Positions 26,286-35,493 of a stretch of DNA of 64,000 bases are shown here, piece after piece. The position numbers and the translations under genes were made by a program. Origin of the DNA: Imbroritus primus (GTDB taxonomy: Bacteria > Pseudomonadota > Gammaproteobacteria > Burkholderiales > Burkholderiaceae); the NCBI RefSeq assembly GCF_964332355.1, contig NZ_OZ201293.1, forward strand, positions 372,001 through 436,000, given 5' to 3'. Position 1 is the first letter of the stretch; each line of letters opens with the position of its first letter. The notes below the pieces were generated by a model. It ran no database searches. It saw nothing but the letters and a program-made list of their open reading frames with translations, and was not told the origin of the DNA.

Positions 26286-27269
26286 TCAGATCACCTTGGC
26301 GCGGGTCAGGTCGTGGATGTGGACCGCGCCGACCAGCAGGCCGGTGTCATCGGTCACCAGCAACTGGTTGATGCGGTGCTCTTCCATCAGTTCGACTGCT
26401 TCCACGGCCAATTGGTCCGGGCCGATGTGAAGAGGATTTGTATGCATTACCTCGCTGATCGGCAGGTTCTTCCAGTCGACCGTGGTCTCCAGCAGGCGGC
26501 GCAGGTCGCCATCGGTAAACACGCCGACAGCGTGTCCCTGTGGGTCGACCACGGCAGTCATCGCCATGCCCTTGCGCGTGATTTCCATCAGCGCATGGGC
26601 CAGCGGCGTGGTTTCGCGCACCTGGGGCACGGCATTGCCGGTGCGCATCACGTCGCGGACATGGGTGAGCAGCTTGCGGCCCAGCGCGCCGCCGGGGTGC
26701 GAGCGGGCAAAATCTTCCTCGCCGAAACCGCGTGCGTCGAGCACCGACACGGCCAGCGCATCGGCCAGCGCCAGCGCCGCGGTAGTGCTCGCGGTGGGCG
26801 CCAGGTTGAGCGGGCAGGCTTCCTTGTCGACGCGCGCATCGAGGTGGGCGTCGGACAGTTCGGCCAGGCTGGAATGGGCATTGCCCGTCACGGCGATCAG
26901 CGAGGCGCCGATGCGCTTGATGATCGGCACGATGGTCAGCAGTTCGCGCGTTTCACCCGAGTTCGAAAAGGCCACGAATACATCATCGCGCGTCACCATG
27001 CCCAAGTCGCCGTGGCTCGCTTCGGCAGGATGCACGAAAAAGGCCGGCGTACCGGTCGAGGCCAGGGTCGCGGCTGTCTTGCGCGCCACATGACCCGATT
27101 TACCGATGCCGGAAACGACGACGCGGCCGGTGCAGTTGAGCAGCAGGGCGACAGCCACGGCAAAATCCGGCGTGAGCCGGTCGCGCAGCGCGAGCACGGC
27201 TTCTCCCTCGATCTGCAGCGTTTCCCGGGCGAGAGAAAGCGCTCGTTCTGGATTGAAATTGGCTATCAT
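26286..27269 (-). CDS. kdsD: D-arabinose 5-phosphate isomerase KdsD
   Basis: Converts ribulose 5-phosphate to arabinose 5-phosphate, the first Kdo step. The N-terminal SIS domain has VVVSGIGKSGHVARKTAATL and the PAEASHGDLG motif; two CBS domains follow (about residues 205-325). The start at 27269 gives 327 residues, the usual length; the frame runs 38 codons further upstream without homology. It heads the kdsD-kdsC-lptCAB series and is divergent from the Kef-type antiporter gene. Confidence 0.95.
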   Translation of the reverse strand: MIANFNPERALSLARETLQIEGEAVLALRDRLTPDFAVAVALLLNCTGRVVVSGIGKSGHVARKTAATLASTGTPAFFVHPAEASHGDLGMVTRDDVFVAFSNSGETRELLTIVPIIKRIGASLIAVTGNAHSSLAELSDAHLDARVDKEACPLNLAPTASTTAALALADALAVSVLDARGFGEEDFARSHPGGALGRKLLTHVRDVMRTGNAVPQVRETTPLAHALMEITRKGMAMTAVVDPQGHAVGVFTDGDLRRLLETTVDWKNLPISEVMHTNPLHIGPDQLAVEAVELMEEHRINQLLVTDDTGLLVGAVHIHDLTRAKVI

Positions 27270-27373
27270 GGCGACGGAGTATAACAATGAATGCCTCGAC
27301 GGGTGACCGCCCATCCGCCGCAGACTGACCTTTTTCCTGTCCTGCAAAAACCGCCTCCACCCGTCGGCATCCC

Positions 27374-29353
27374 ATGCATTCACCGCTTGAACTGACGCTC
27401 GTCCTTCTCGCCGCGGCGGTGATCGGCGTGGTCGCGTTCCGTATGCTCCAGTTGCCGCCGATGTTAGGCTACCTGGCCGTCGGCATTCTCATTGGTCCGC
27501 ATGCGCTCGGCCTCGCCAGTGACTCCGAACAGACCCGCTATCTCGCGGAGTTCGGCGTCGTCTTCCTGATGTTCTCCATCGGCCTCGAGTTCAGCCTTGC
27601 CAAGTTGCGCGCCATGCGCCGGCTGGTGTTCGGGCTGGGCGGCATGCAGGTACTGTGTACCATCGCGCTGACTGCGCCGGCGGCGGTGCTGCTGTCCGGC
27701 CGCTACCACCTCTCCTGGCAGGCAGCGCTGGCGCTCGGCGGCGCGCTAGCCATGTCTTCCACGGCCATCGTCTCCAAGCTGCTGGCCGAGCGCATGGAGC
27801 TGGAAACTGCCCAGGGCCGCAATATCATCAGTGTCTTGCTGTTCCAGGATATCGCCGTGGTGTTCCTGCTGATCGTCGTCCCGGCGCTCGGCCGCGACCC
27901 TGGCGACGTGATGTTCGCCCTGGCGCTGGCCGCCGCCAAGATCGTCGGCGCCTTCGCGTTGTTGCTGTTCGTCGGCCAGAAACTGATGAGCCGCTGGTTC
28001 CATATGGTGGCGGCGCGGCGTTCGCAGGAGCTATTCATGCTCAACCTCCTGCTCATCACGCTCGGCATGGCGGCACTGACCTCCCGCCTTGGCCTGTCGA
28101 TGGCGCTGGGCGCATTCCTCGCCGGCATGCTGGTGTCCGAAACGCCGTACCGGCATCAGGTGGAAGACGACATCAAGCCGTTTCGCGACGTGCTGCTCGG
28201 CCTGTTCTTCATCACCATCGGCATGCAGCTCGACCTCGAGGTGGTGTTCGACCATATCGTGCTGGTGCTGACGCTCCTGCTTGTGTCGCTGGTTTTCAAG
28301 TTCCTGGTGGTGACGGTCCTGGCGCGCCTGTTCGGCTCGTCCTCCGGCGTGGCCATCCGCACCGGCCTCGGTCTTGCGCAGGCTGGCGAGTTCGGACTGG
28401 TGCTGCTCAACCAGATCGGCGCGCTGAAGCTGGCTGATCCGGCGCTGGTGCAGTCAATTCTCGCGGCCATGCTGCTGTCGATGCTGGTGGCACCATTCCT
28501 GATCCAGTGGAGCGACCGCATCGCCATGCGTTTCGCCGCCAGCGAATGGATGCTGCAGTCGCTGGCCATGACGCAGATCGCCGCGCGCAGCATCCAGACC
28601 GAGCAGCACATCATCATCTGCGGCTTCGGCCGCAGCGGACAGAACCTCGCCCGCATGCTGGAGCGCGAACACATTCCTTACATCGCGCTCGACCTCGACC
28701 CCGAGCGGGTACGCGAGGCGGCGGCGTCTGGCGATACCGTGGTCTATGGCGATGCGGGGCGCAGCGAGGCGCTGGTCGCCGCCGGCATCCACCGTGCTGC
28801 GGCCGTGGTTGTCACCTATGCCAACACCCCTTCTGCGCTCCGTGCCCTGTATCACATCCACGCGCTGGCGCCGCGCCTGCCAGTGATCGTCCGTACCGTC
28901 GACGACAGCGACCTCGAAAGGCTGCAACAGGCCGGCGCGACCGAAGTCGTGCCCGAGATCATCGAAGGCAGCCTGATGCTCGCCTCGCACGCGCTCGTCC
29001 TGATGGGCGTGCCGATGCGGCGCGTGGTGCGCCATGTGCAGGACGCGCGCGATGCGCGCTATAGCCTGCTGCGCGGCTACTTCCACGGCATCGACGATGA
29101 CGACGACATGTTCGAGGGCGACGGCGTGCGCCTGCATTCAGTGCCGCTCGAACCCGGCTCCGTCGGGGTCGGGCGCGTGCTCGGCTCGCTCGGCCTCGAG
29201 CAGATGGGCGTGTCGGTGCCGGTGGTACGCCGGCAGGGCGTGCGCACGCTCGACCCGACGCCGGACATGGTGCTGCAGGAAAACGACATCCTCGTGCTGC
29301 GTGGCTGTCCCGAGGCGCTTGAAGGCGCGGTGCGGCGGTTGGGCGAGCGCTGA
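27374..29353 (+). CDS. Kef/YbaL-type CPA2 cation:proton antiporter
   Basis: Inner-membrane K+/H+ exchange or K+ efflux protein of 659 residues. Residues 1-390 form the CPA2 membrane domain (about 12 helices; MLGYLAVGILIGPHALGL near the start). A TrkA-N (RCK) domain begins about residue 411 with HIIICGFGRSGQNLARMLE, and a TrkA-C domain ends the protein (about 575-655). The RCK domain suggests gating by NAD(H) or related ligands. Divergent from kdsD, as in other betaproteobacteria. The ATG at 27374 lacks a strong ribosome site. Confidence 0.92.
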   Translation: MHSPLELTLVLLAAAVIGVVAFRMLQLPPMLGYLAVGILIGPHALGLASDSEQTRYLAEFGVVFLMFSIGLEFSLAKLRAMRRLVFGLGGMQVLCTIALTAPAAVLLSGRYHLSWQAALALGGALAMSSTAIVSKLLAERMELETAQGRNIISVLLFQDIAVVFLLIVVPALGRDPGDVMFALALAAAKIVGAFALLLFVGQKLMSRWFHMVAARRSQELFMLNLLLITLGMAALTSRLGLSMALGAFLAGMLVSETPYRHQVEDDIKPFRDVLLGLFFITIGMQLDLEVVFDHIVLVLTLLLVSLVFKFLVVTVLARLFGSSSGVAIRTGLGLAQAGEFGLVLLNQIGALKLADPALVQSILAAMLLSMLVAPFLIQWSDRIAMRFAASEWMLQSLAMTQIAARSIQTEQHIIICGFGRSGQNLARMLEREHIPYIALDLDPERVREAAASGDTVVYGDAGRSEALVAAGIHRAAAVVVTYANTPSALRALYHIHALAPRLPVIVRTVDDSDLERLQQAGATEVVPEIIEGSLMLASHALVLMGVPMRRVVRHVQDARDARYSLLRGYFHGIDDDDDMFEGDGVRLHSVPLEPGSVGVGRVLGSLGLEQMGVSVPVVRRQGVRTLDPTPDMVLQENDILVLRGCPEALEGAVRRLGER

Positions 29354-29442
29354 CACCGAGTTTCAGCAGCGGGGCGCCGGAAGGTGTGCTGATCCGAAAG
29401 AACATGTCCTGGCATGGCTGGCACGATCAACAGAGCATGATT

Positions 29443-29490
29443 TTGTACGTACAATAAATTATTGCGGCGCCAATTTTTTGTACATACAAT
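29443..29490 (+). promoter_or_regulatory. brnTA promoter with two palindromic operators
   Basis: Two near-identical palindromes precede brnT: TTGTACGTACAA (29443-29454, perfect) and TTGTACATACAA (29478-29489), centred 35 bases apart and both followed by TAAAT. A promoter is visible: -35 TTGCGG (29462-29467), 17-base spacer, -10 TACAAT (29485-29490) lying inside the second palindrome. The expected start of transcription falls on the brnT ATG at 29497. Confidence 0.7.
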
Positions 29491-29496
29491 AAATAT

Positions 29497-29763
29497 ATGG
29501 ACATCACTTTCGATCCCGGCAAGGATGTCACCAATATCGTCAAGCATGGCCTCTCGCTGGCACTTGCTGCGGAACTGGAATGGTCGGAAGTGATGGCCAC
29601 GGTCGATGATCGGCGCGACTACGGGGAAGTGCGTGAGATCGGTTTCGGCGTGATCGCGGAACGTCTCTACTGTGTAGTGTTTACCCAGCGCGGCGACCAC
29701 ATGCACATCATTAGTCTGCGCAAGGCGAACAGGCGGGAGGTCAAAGCCTATGTCGAAACGTAA
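29497..29763 (+). CDS. brnT: BrnT toxin of type II toxin-antitoxin pair
   Basis: BrnT toxins are small RelE-fold ribonucleases that stop translation. The 88-residue sequence matches the family: ITFDPGKDVTNIVKHGLSLA at the start and RLYCVVFTQRGDHMHIISLR in the second half, ending with the RREV motif. No Shine-Dalgarno sequence precedes the ATG, and the promoter -10 box ends 6 bases before it, so translation is probably leaderless. It overlaps brnA by 14 bases. Confidence 0.93.
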   Translation: MDITFDPGKDVTNIVKHGLSLALAAELEWSEVMATVDDRRDYGEVREIGFGVIAERLYCVVFTQRGDHMHIISLRKANRREVKAYVET

Positions 29764-30031
29764 AGTCCTGATGCCAACTCCGGAAGAGGATGCGGCTATC
29801 AATCGCGGGATCGCCGAAGACCCGGATACGTTCGAATTGAATGGATCCCAGATCAAACAGTTGAAACCGCTCGGTAAACGGATCGGCCGGCCGAAATCGG
29901 ATCACCCCAAGGTGTCCGTCACGATCCGCTTCGATTCGGAAATCGTCGAGGCATTCCGGATGTCCGGAGATGGGTGGCAAACCCGGATGAACAATGCGCT
30001 AAGAGACTGGCTGCGTACCCACAAGATCTAG
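29750..30031 (+). CDS. brnA: BrnA antitoxin, ribbon-helix-helix type
   Basis: Neutralises BrnT and represses the operon. The 93-residue protein has a basic N-terminus, the conserved GRPKSDHPKVSVTIRFD block that forms the DNA-binding ribbon, and the C-terminal WQTRMNNALRDWL helix. GGGAGG upstream of the ATG gives it a proper ribosome site, unlike brnT; this would favour antitoxin synthesis from the shared mRNA. The likely targets are the twin palindromes at 29443-29489. Confidence 0.92.
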   Translation: MSKRKVLMPTPEEDAAINRGIAEDPDTFELNGSQIKQLKPLGKRIGRPKSDHPKVSVTIRFDSEIVEAFRMSGDGWQTRMNNALRDWLRTHKI

Positions 30032-30152
30032 CCGCCCGGGGCCCGGTTGGGTGGGTCGTGTCAGGCGGGTTGCGCGCGATGAACGTGCCGGTGTGCGCGT
30101 GCCTGATCCAAGCTCCTGCTATCGTACGGTTTTTCTTATGCAGGAGAGCGCC

Positions 30153-30725
30153 ATGGCGCACGCTTCCATGTCATTGCCGGATGTCGGCAACGTTGCCGAC
30201 TATCTGCGCGACCACATCCGTACCGTACCCGACTGGCCGCAGCCGGGCGTGATGTTCCGCGACATCACGCCCCTGCTGCATAACCCGCGCACGCTGCGCG
30301 TGTTGATCGACGTGTTTGTGCATCGCTATATGGATGCCAAGCTTGATCTGGTGGCAGGCATCGATGCGCGCGGCTTCATTCTGGGTGCCATTGTCGCGTA
30401 CGAACTGAACCTCGGTTTCGTGCCGATCCGCAAGAAGGGCAAGCTGCCGTACCAGACGGTCACCGAGGAATATGAACTCGAGTACGGCAGCGCTACGGTC
30501 GAGATCCACGCCGATGCCTGCAAGGCAGGCGACCGTGTGCTGCTGATCGACGACTTGATCGCCACGGGCGGCACGATGATGGCGGGGCGCCGGCTGCTAG
30601 AACGCCTCGGGGCGGAGGTTGTAGAAGGCGCGGCCATCGTCGATCTGCCCGAACTGGGTGGTTCGGCGCAATTGCTCGCCAGCGGCCTGCCGCTATTTAC
30701 AGTGTGCCGCTTCGACGGTCATTGA
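30153..30725 (+). CDS. apt: Adenine phosphoribosyltransferase
   Basis: Salvages adenine with PRPP to give AMP. The PRPP loop LLIDDLIATGGTM and the region WPQPGVMFRDITPLL are diagnostic; AGIDARGFILG is also conserved. The ATG at 30153 is chosen because AGGAG (30142-30146) precedes it by 6 bases; in-frame starts at 30051 and 30138 lack one. The 190-residue length is typical. The brnTA pair upstream is probably an insertion next to apt. Confidence 0.94.
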   Translation: MAHASMSLPDVGNVADYLRDHIRTVPDWPQPGVMFRDITPLLHNPRTLRVLIDVFVHRYMDAKLDLVAGIDARGFILGAIVAYELNLGFVPIRKKGKLPYQTVTEEYELEYGSATVEIHADACKAGDRVLLIDDLIATGGTMMAGRRLLERLGAEVVEGAAIVDLPELGGSAQLLASGLPLFTVCRFDGH

Positions 30726-30801
30726 GGGTCGCAGCGCGCATGGACAGTCTCCGTTGTAGTTGCACGGAGCTGGCGCCCGCCTGGCCGGCGCGGCTGGCCG
30801 G

Positions 30802-31524
30802 TCAGCGCATCGGCGGGTCGTCCTTGCCGGAGCTCTCGCCCGGGACATCGCCAGCCACATCACGCGAGGCATCGCCCGAGCGCAACGGCGGCGGCGGTGA
30901 CATGCCCATCGACACGTAGATGCTGGTGAGCTTGTCCACGCCAATATTCGCTGGCCTGACCCATTCCGCCGGCACATACAGCAGCCCCCCGCCAATCGGC
31001 ACCGGTGCGGTCGGCACCAGCACGGCATAGTAGTCGCGGCCGTCGAGATTCACCGGCTCGGGATTGGGCATCAACGCCAGCACCGCCACGCCGTCGCCGC
31101 CGAAGAAGCACCACACCGGGCTCATGGTGCCGATGTCGCGATCCTGGTTCTGGTCGAGCACGCGCACGAAGCGGTCGGCGAGGTTGTACAGGCTGCCGAT
31201 CAGCGGAATGCGGCGCAGCGTCAGGTTGATCAGCTGCGCCAGCGGGCGCTTGAGGCGCGACTGCACTGCCACGCCCAGCGGATAGATGCCGATCAGCAGC
31301 AGGACTGTGCCAAGGAAGTACGCCAGCTTTGGATTACTGACGAACGGCTGACCCAGCGCGCCGAACAGCTGGCCGATGACGCTGTCCGGGCCGATGAACT
31401 GGTTGAGCAGGCCCACCAGCCAGCCGATGATGGTGACCGTGACGAACAGCGGCAGCAGGGCGATTGCCCCGGCCAGCCAGGTGGTGATGATCGGGCGCAG
31501 GCGGGTTTTGAACTTGGCGAACAT
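30802..31524 (-). CDS. DUF502 family membrane protein
   Basis: The 240-residue protein has two N-terminal membrane helices (LAGAIALLPLFVTVTIIGWL and a second after FVSNPKLAYFLGTVLL) and a soluble domain with conserved RIPLIGSLYNLADR and GLLYVPAEWV-like motifs. This matches DUF502, a family of bacterial and plant membrane proteins of unknown function. The ATG at 31524 has GGAGG-type bases upstream; a frame to 31686 adds a non-conserved tail. Convergent with apt. Confidence 0.88.
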   Translation of the reverse strand: MFAKFKTRLRPIITTWLAGAIALLPLFVTVTIIGWLVGLLNQFIGPDSVIGQLFGALGQPFVSNPKLAYFLGTVLLLIGIYPLGVAVQSRLKRPLAQLINLTLRRIPLIGSLYNLADRFVRVLDQNQDRDIGTMSPVWCFFGGDGVAVLALMPNPEPVNLDGRDYYAVLVPTAPVPIGGGLLYVPAEWVRPANIGVDKLTSIYVSMGMSPPPPLRSGDASRDVAGDVPGESSGKDDPPMR

Positions 31525-31615
31525 GGAGGAAGACAAGGCAATGGTGGTCCCGCATTGTAGCGAGGCATGGTGACGCGTGGTCGTGCAAGTTCTTGCGTGT
31601 GCCCGGTTCCTGCGC

Positions 31616-32044
31616 TCAGCGTGCTGCAGCGGGTTGCTCGAGCACGCGCTGAAGCTGTTCCAGGTCGCGCGCCACCCACGCTGCATCGGCTTCGAAGCGG
31701 GCCGCGTCCATGTCCGGCAGCCGGAACAGCGTCAGCGAGACCAGCGTGTCTGTCGCATCCGCGCCATGCGCCATGGCGCGCAAGGGCACGTACACCGTGG
31801 AACCATCGGGCAACGTAACCCAGTGATCCGCCACGCCGAACGGGTTGGGCGGGGAAAAGCGCACATGCAACGGCCCGGCTTCGCTGGCCGCTTCCCATAC
31901 CAGCGGATCGGCCGCCGTCAGCGTCAGTCCGCCGGCCAGGCCGGACGCCCACTGCCGGAAATTCGCCGGGGTACCGAGGAAGGCGGCCACGTCCGCCCAA
32001 GGGCGGGTAATCCTGACTGAAATAGTGCGTGAATCGGCAGGCAT
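31616..32044 (-). CDS. SRPBCC (START-like) superfamily protein
   Basis: The 142-residue cytosolic protein begins SRTISVRITRPWADVAAFLG and continues with NFRQWASGL, a pattern of polyketide-cyclase/START-fold proteins that bind a hydrophobic ligand in a helix-grip cavity. Ligand unknown. It lies 91 bases upstream of the DUF502 gene on the same strand. The family assignment rests on N-terminal pattern and length only. Confidence 0.7.
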   Translation of the reverse strand: MPADSRTISVRITRPWADVAAFLGTPANFRQWASGLAGGLTLTAADPLVWEAASEAGPLHVRFSPPNPFGVADHWVTLPDGSTVYVPLRAMAHGADATDTLVSLTLFRLPDMDAARFEADAAWVARDLEQLQRVLEQPAAAR

Positions 32045-32258
32045 CGAAAGTCTCCGTCAAGGGGGCGTACCGGTCGCACATGTATGGCACAGGCCCCGTG
32101 CGAGGTCCGCGCCGTGGCGATATGCGGTCCATGGTACGCCATCCGGCCGGCCGGTTCTGGGAGCTGCAGGCCCTCAGACGCAGCGCGGCGGCTGTTTCCC
32201 GGCTAGAATCGGTGTCTTATGCGCCCAGCAGAGGCGCCTGCTTCTCTTCCTGTGATTG

Positions 32259-33899
32259 ATGCCAATTCCACTTCCGCCTGAGCCGAACAAGGACGCATCT
32301 GCGCCCACCGACGAGAAGCCGCGCGGACTCGCGGCCATCCCGGCACTCGCCCCGCTGACCCAGCGCGCCTTCGCCATGTTGTGGACCACCTGGCTGGTCG
32401 CCAACATCTGCATGTGGATGAACGACGTCGCGGCGGCGTGGATGATGACCTCGCTGACGCACTCGCCGCTGTGGGTGGCGCTGGTGCAGACCGCCGCAAC
32501 CCTGCCGGTGTTCCTGCTGGGCCTGCCGAGCGGCGCGCTGGCCGACATCCTCGACCGGCGGCGCTACTTCATTGCCACGCAGTTCTGGGTGGCCGGCGTG
32601 GCGCTGCTGCTTTGCGTGATGGTGCTGGGCGGCTGGATGACGCCGCCGATCCTGCTGGTCCTGGTGTTTGCCAACGGCATCGGGCTGGCGATGCGCTGGC
32701 CGGTGTTCTCCGCGCTGATCCCCGAACTCGTGCCGCGTGCGCAACTGCCCGCCGCCGTGGCGCTCAACAGCGTGTCGATGAACACCTCGCGCATCGTCGG
32801 CCCGCTTACCGCCGGGGCGCTGATCGCCAGCTTCGGCAGCGCTTATGTGTTCGTACTGAACGCGGTACTGTCACTGATTTCCGCCTTCATCATCATGCGC
32901 TGGCGGCGTGAGCATGTGCCCGATCCGCTTGGCCGCGAGCGGCTGCAAAGCGCCATCCGCGTCGGCCTGCAGTTCGTCGGCCAGTCCGCGCGCCTGAAGA
33001 CGGTGTTCCTGCTGATCTTCCTGTTCTTCTTCCATTCCACCGCCATCATGGCGCTGATGCCATTGATTGCCCAGGGTCTCAAGGGCGGTGGCGCGGGCCT
33101 GTTCACCCTGATGCTGGCGGCGATGGGCGCGGGTGCGATCTGTGCGGCAATGGTGTTGCCGCGCCTGCGGGCGATGATGTCCCCGCAGCAGCTGGTGGGG
33201 CGTGGCGTGACGCTGCAGGCGCTGTCGATGGCGGTCGTGGCGGTGGCACCAAACGCCTATGTGGCGGTGCCGGCCATGATCATTGGCGGCGGGGCGTGGA
33301 TCACCGCCGCCAATACGCTCAGCGTGTCCGCCCAGCTGGGCTTGCCCAACTGGGTGCGCGCACGCGGCATGTCGATGTTCCAGATGGCGCTGATGGGTGC
33401 CAGCGCGTCCGGTGCGGCGGTGTGGGGGCAGATCGCCACGGTCGGTTCGCTGCGTCTGAGCCTGCTGATCGCCTCGGCCAGTGCCATCATCACCGTCACC
33501 GTTGCACTGCGCGTGACCCGCGACCGCATGATCGAAGAAGACATGACGCCTTCGCATGTCTTCAAGGCTCCGCAGACTGAAGCACCGCCGCAGCCCGGCC
33601 ACGTCGTGGTGCAGATCGAATACCACATCGATCCGGCGCGCGGCGCAGATTTCCGCAAGCTGATGCAGGACAGCCGCCGCAGCCGGCTGCGCCAGGGTGC
33701 GCTGTCATGGGAGTTGTTGCACGATCTTTCCGATCCCGGTCGCTATGTCGAGCAGATCGTCGACGAATCGTGGGTCGATCACCTGCGCCGCTTCGACCGC
33801 GTGACGGCCGCCGACGTGGCGCTGCGCGACCGCAAGCTGGCCTTCCATATCGGCGAACAGCCGCCCGCCGTGGCGCGCTGGGTCAGCGTCGCGCGCTGA
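32259..33899 (+). CDS. MFS transporter (MFS_3/EntS-like) with C-terminal ABM-like domain
   Basis: Inner-membrane exporter candidate of 546 residues. About 12 membrane helices span residues 30-420; GLPSGALADILDRRRYF carries the MFS loop motif. The soluble C-terminal domain (about 445-546), starting near VVVQIEYHIDPARGADFRKL, resembles the antibiotic-biosynthesis-monooxygenase ferredoxin-like fold that accompanies the MFS_3 family. The ATG at 32259 is used; a TTG one codon earlier is possible. No substrate is evident. Confidence 0.85.
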   Translation: MPIPLPPEPNKDASAPTDEKPRGLAAIPALAPLTQRAFAMLWTTWLVANICMWMNDVAAAWMMTSLTHSPLWVALVQTAATLPVFLLGLPSGALADILDRRRYFIATQFWVAGVALLLCVMVLGGWMTPPILLVLVFANGIGLAMRWPVFSALIPELVPRAQLPAAVALNSVSMNTSRIVGPLTAGALIASFGSAYVFVLNAVLSLISAFIIMRWRREHVPDPLGRERLQSAIRVGLQFVGQSARLKTVFLLIFLFFFHSTAIMALMPLIAQGLKGGGAGLFTLMLAAMGAGAICAAMVLPRLRAMMSPQQLVGRGVTLQALSMAVVAVAPNAYVAVPAMIIGGGAWITAANTLSVSAQLGLPNWVRARGMSMFQMALMGASASGAAVWGQIATVGSLRLSLLIASASAIITVTVALRVTRDRMIEEDMTPSHVFKAPQTEAPPQPGHVVVQIEYHIDPARGADFRKLMQDSRRSRLRQGALSWELLHDLSDPGRYVEQIVDESWVDHLRRFDRVTAADVALRDRKLAFHIGEQPPAVARWVSVAR

Positions 33900-33941
33900 T
33901 CGTTATGGGTGGTCTGCCGGTCTGGCGGCCTCCGGCAACCA

Positions 33942-34460
33942 TCAGCCGAGCCGGCGAATCATGAGCTGTGCCGCTGCGTCATAGCTACGCAGCTTGGCCG
34001 CCAGCGCAGGTTCATGATGGACCGCGAAACCGTTTCGTTCCCAAAAACCGGTCGAGGCATTGACCGCCACCAGCGACATGTTGGACATGCCGCTGGCCAG
34101 CGCATGCTCGGCCAGTGCCTGCACTACGGCGCGCGCGGCGCCGGAGCCGCGTGTCTGCGGCAGCAGGGCGAGATCGTGGATGTAGTACGTGCTCGGCAAA
34201 TCGGGAAGGGCGCCCAGCAGGCTGTCGAGGGGCGGCGGCTGGAGCAGGTGCCATGGGTGGCTGACGAGATACGCCAGCACCGCCGCGCCATCCGGCGCGA
34301 ACACGCGGCAGCCGGGCGGGTAGAGCCGCAGCCGTTCCGCGAAGATTGCCGCTTCCTCCGGATAACCGGGGTGCACCTGTGCCGCGATTGCTTCCACTGC
34401 AGGCAGGTCGGCGGCCGTCATCAGCCGCCAGTGCTGCGCCGCTGCCTTGCCAAAGGTCAT
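33942..34460 (-). CDS. GNAT family N-acetyltransferase
   Basis: The 172-residue protein has the acetyl-CoA-binding GNAT pattern: YIHDLALLPQTRGSGAARAV (Q/R-x-x-G-x-A/G type loop) and a later NMSLVAVNASTGFWERNGF strand-helix. Acceptor substrate unknown. Its ATG at 34460 overlaps the stop codon of the upstream metallopeptidase gene (ATGA), so the two are translationally coupled. Confidence 0.88.
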   Translation of the reverse strand: MTFGKAAAQHWRLMTAADLPAVEAIAAQVHPGYPEEAAIFAERLRLYPPGCRVFAPDGAAVLAYLVSHPWHLLQPPPLDSLLGALPDLPSTYYIHDLALLPQTRGSGAARAVVQALAEHALASGMSNMSLVAVNASTGFWERNGFAVHHEPALAAKLRSYDAAAQLMIRRLG

Positions 34461-35326
34461 AGCTGACGCGCCGACAGTGCATCGCACTGGTTCACGTTAC
34501 CGGTCTGCAGGCCGCGCCGGAACCAAGCCAGGCGCTGCGCGCTGGTGCCATGCGTAAACGACTCCGGCACCACCGTGCCCTGGCTCTGCCGCTGCAGCGT
34601 ATCGTCGCCGATCTGCGAGGCAGCGTTCATCGCCTCTTCGATATCGCCGGGTTCGAGCCAGTTCTTGGTGCGCTGCGAATGATGCGCCCATACGCCTGCA
34701 AAGCAGTCCGCCTGCAGTTCCACGCGCACCGAGACGGCGTTGGCCTGTGCTTCCGGCAAGCGGCGGCGCGCATTCTCCGCCTTCTCGGACACGCCGATCA
34801 GGTTCTGCAGGTGATGGCCCACCTCGTGCGCGATCACATAGGCCTGCGCAAAATCGCCGGGTGCGCCGAGCTGGCGGTCCAGCGTGTCGAAGAAGTCGAG
34901 GTCGATGTACACCTTGCGGTCACCCGGGCAATAGAACGGGCCCATGGCCGCGCTGCCCTGTCCGCATGCCGTGGCGGTTGCGCCGCGGAACAGCACCAGC
35001 TTGGGCGCCGCATACTGGCCGCCGGCGCGCTGCACCAGGCCGCCCCACACATCTTCGGTATCGGCGAGAATGGTAGAGACGAAGGCCGCGCGCTTGTCAT
35101 CGGCCGGCGGGCGTTCCGCCGGCTGCTGCTGTGTCACCATGCCACCGCCGCCGCCCGACAGCATGTCGAGTACCGTAAGCGGATTGACGCCGAAGATCAG
35201 GCTCGCCACCACGGCGACGGCGATCGTGCCCAGGCCAATGCCGCGTCCGCCGATCCCGAAGCCACCGCCACCCTGGCCACGGCGGTCTTCCACATTGTCA
35301 CTTTGACGGTTGCCTTCCCATTTCAT
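34457..35326 (-). CDS. YpfJ-type neutral zinc metallopeptidase
   Basis: The 289-residue protein has a Gly-rich N-terminal region, one membrane helix (GTIAVAVVASLIFGV), and a peptidase-like domain with the zinc motif HEVGH in YVIAHEVGHHLQNL. Family relatives (YpfJ, KPN_02809) also keep ADCFAGVWAH and the WFRRGLQTG end seen here. The ATG at 35326 with AAGGAG 6 bases upstream fixes the start; the first residues MKWEGNRQSDNVEDRRG are typical. Physiological role unknown. Confidence 0.92.
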   Translation of the reverse strand: MKWEGNRQSDNVEDRRGQGGGGFGIGGRGIGLGTIAVAVVASLIFGVNPLTVLDMLSGGGGGMVTQQQPAERPPADDKRAAFVSTILADTEDVWGGLVQRAGGQYAAPKLVLFRGATATACGQGSAAMGPFYCPGDRKVYIDLDFFDTLDRQLGAPGDFAQAYVIAHEVGHHLQNLIGVSEKAENARRRLPEAQANAVSVRVELQADCFAGVWAHHSQRTKNWLEPGDIEEAMNAASQIGDDTLQRQSQGTVVPESFTHGTSAQRLAWFRRGLQTGNVNQCDALSARQL

Positions 35327-35493
35327 CGGTTTCTCCTTCAGCCCGGATATTAGAGCATGGCCGTCCAGCCCGCGCCAGCACCGGCATCGCGCGGTATGGC
35401 GGGCCGCTGCTGCGCGTTTGCCCTCCTGTGCCTTGCGGGGCATAATGGACCGACGATCCATCCGCGTTGCCGCGCCCGTTGCGTTGAGGTGCC

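Noticed and set aside
31293..32132. Alternative frame overlapping the SRPBCC and DUF502 genes
   Set aside because: Arg/Pro/Gly-rich shadow frame without conserved motifs; the two short genes explain the region.
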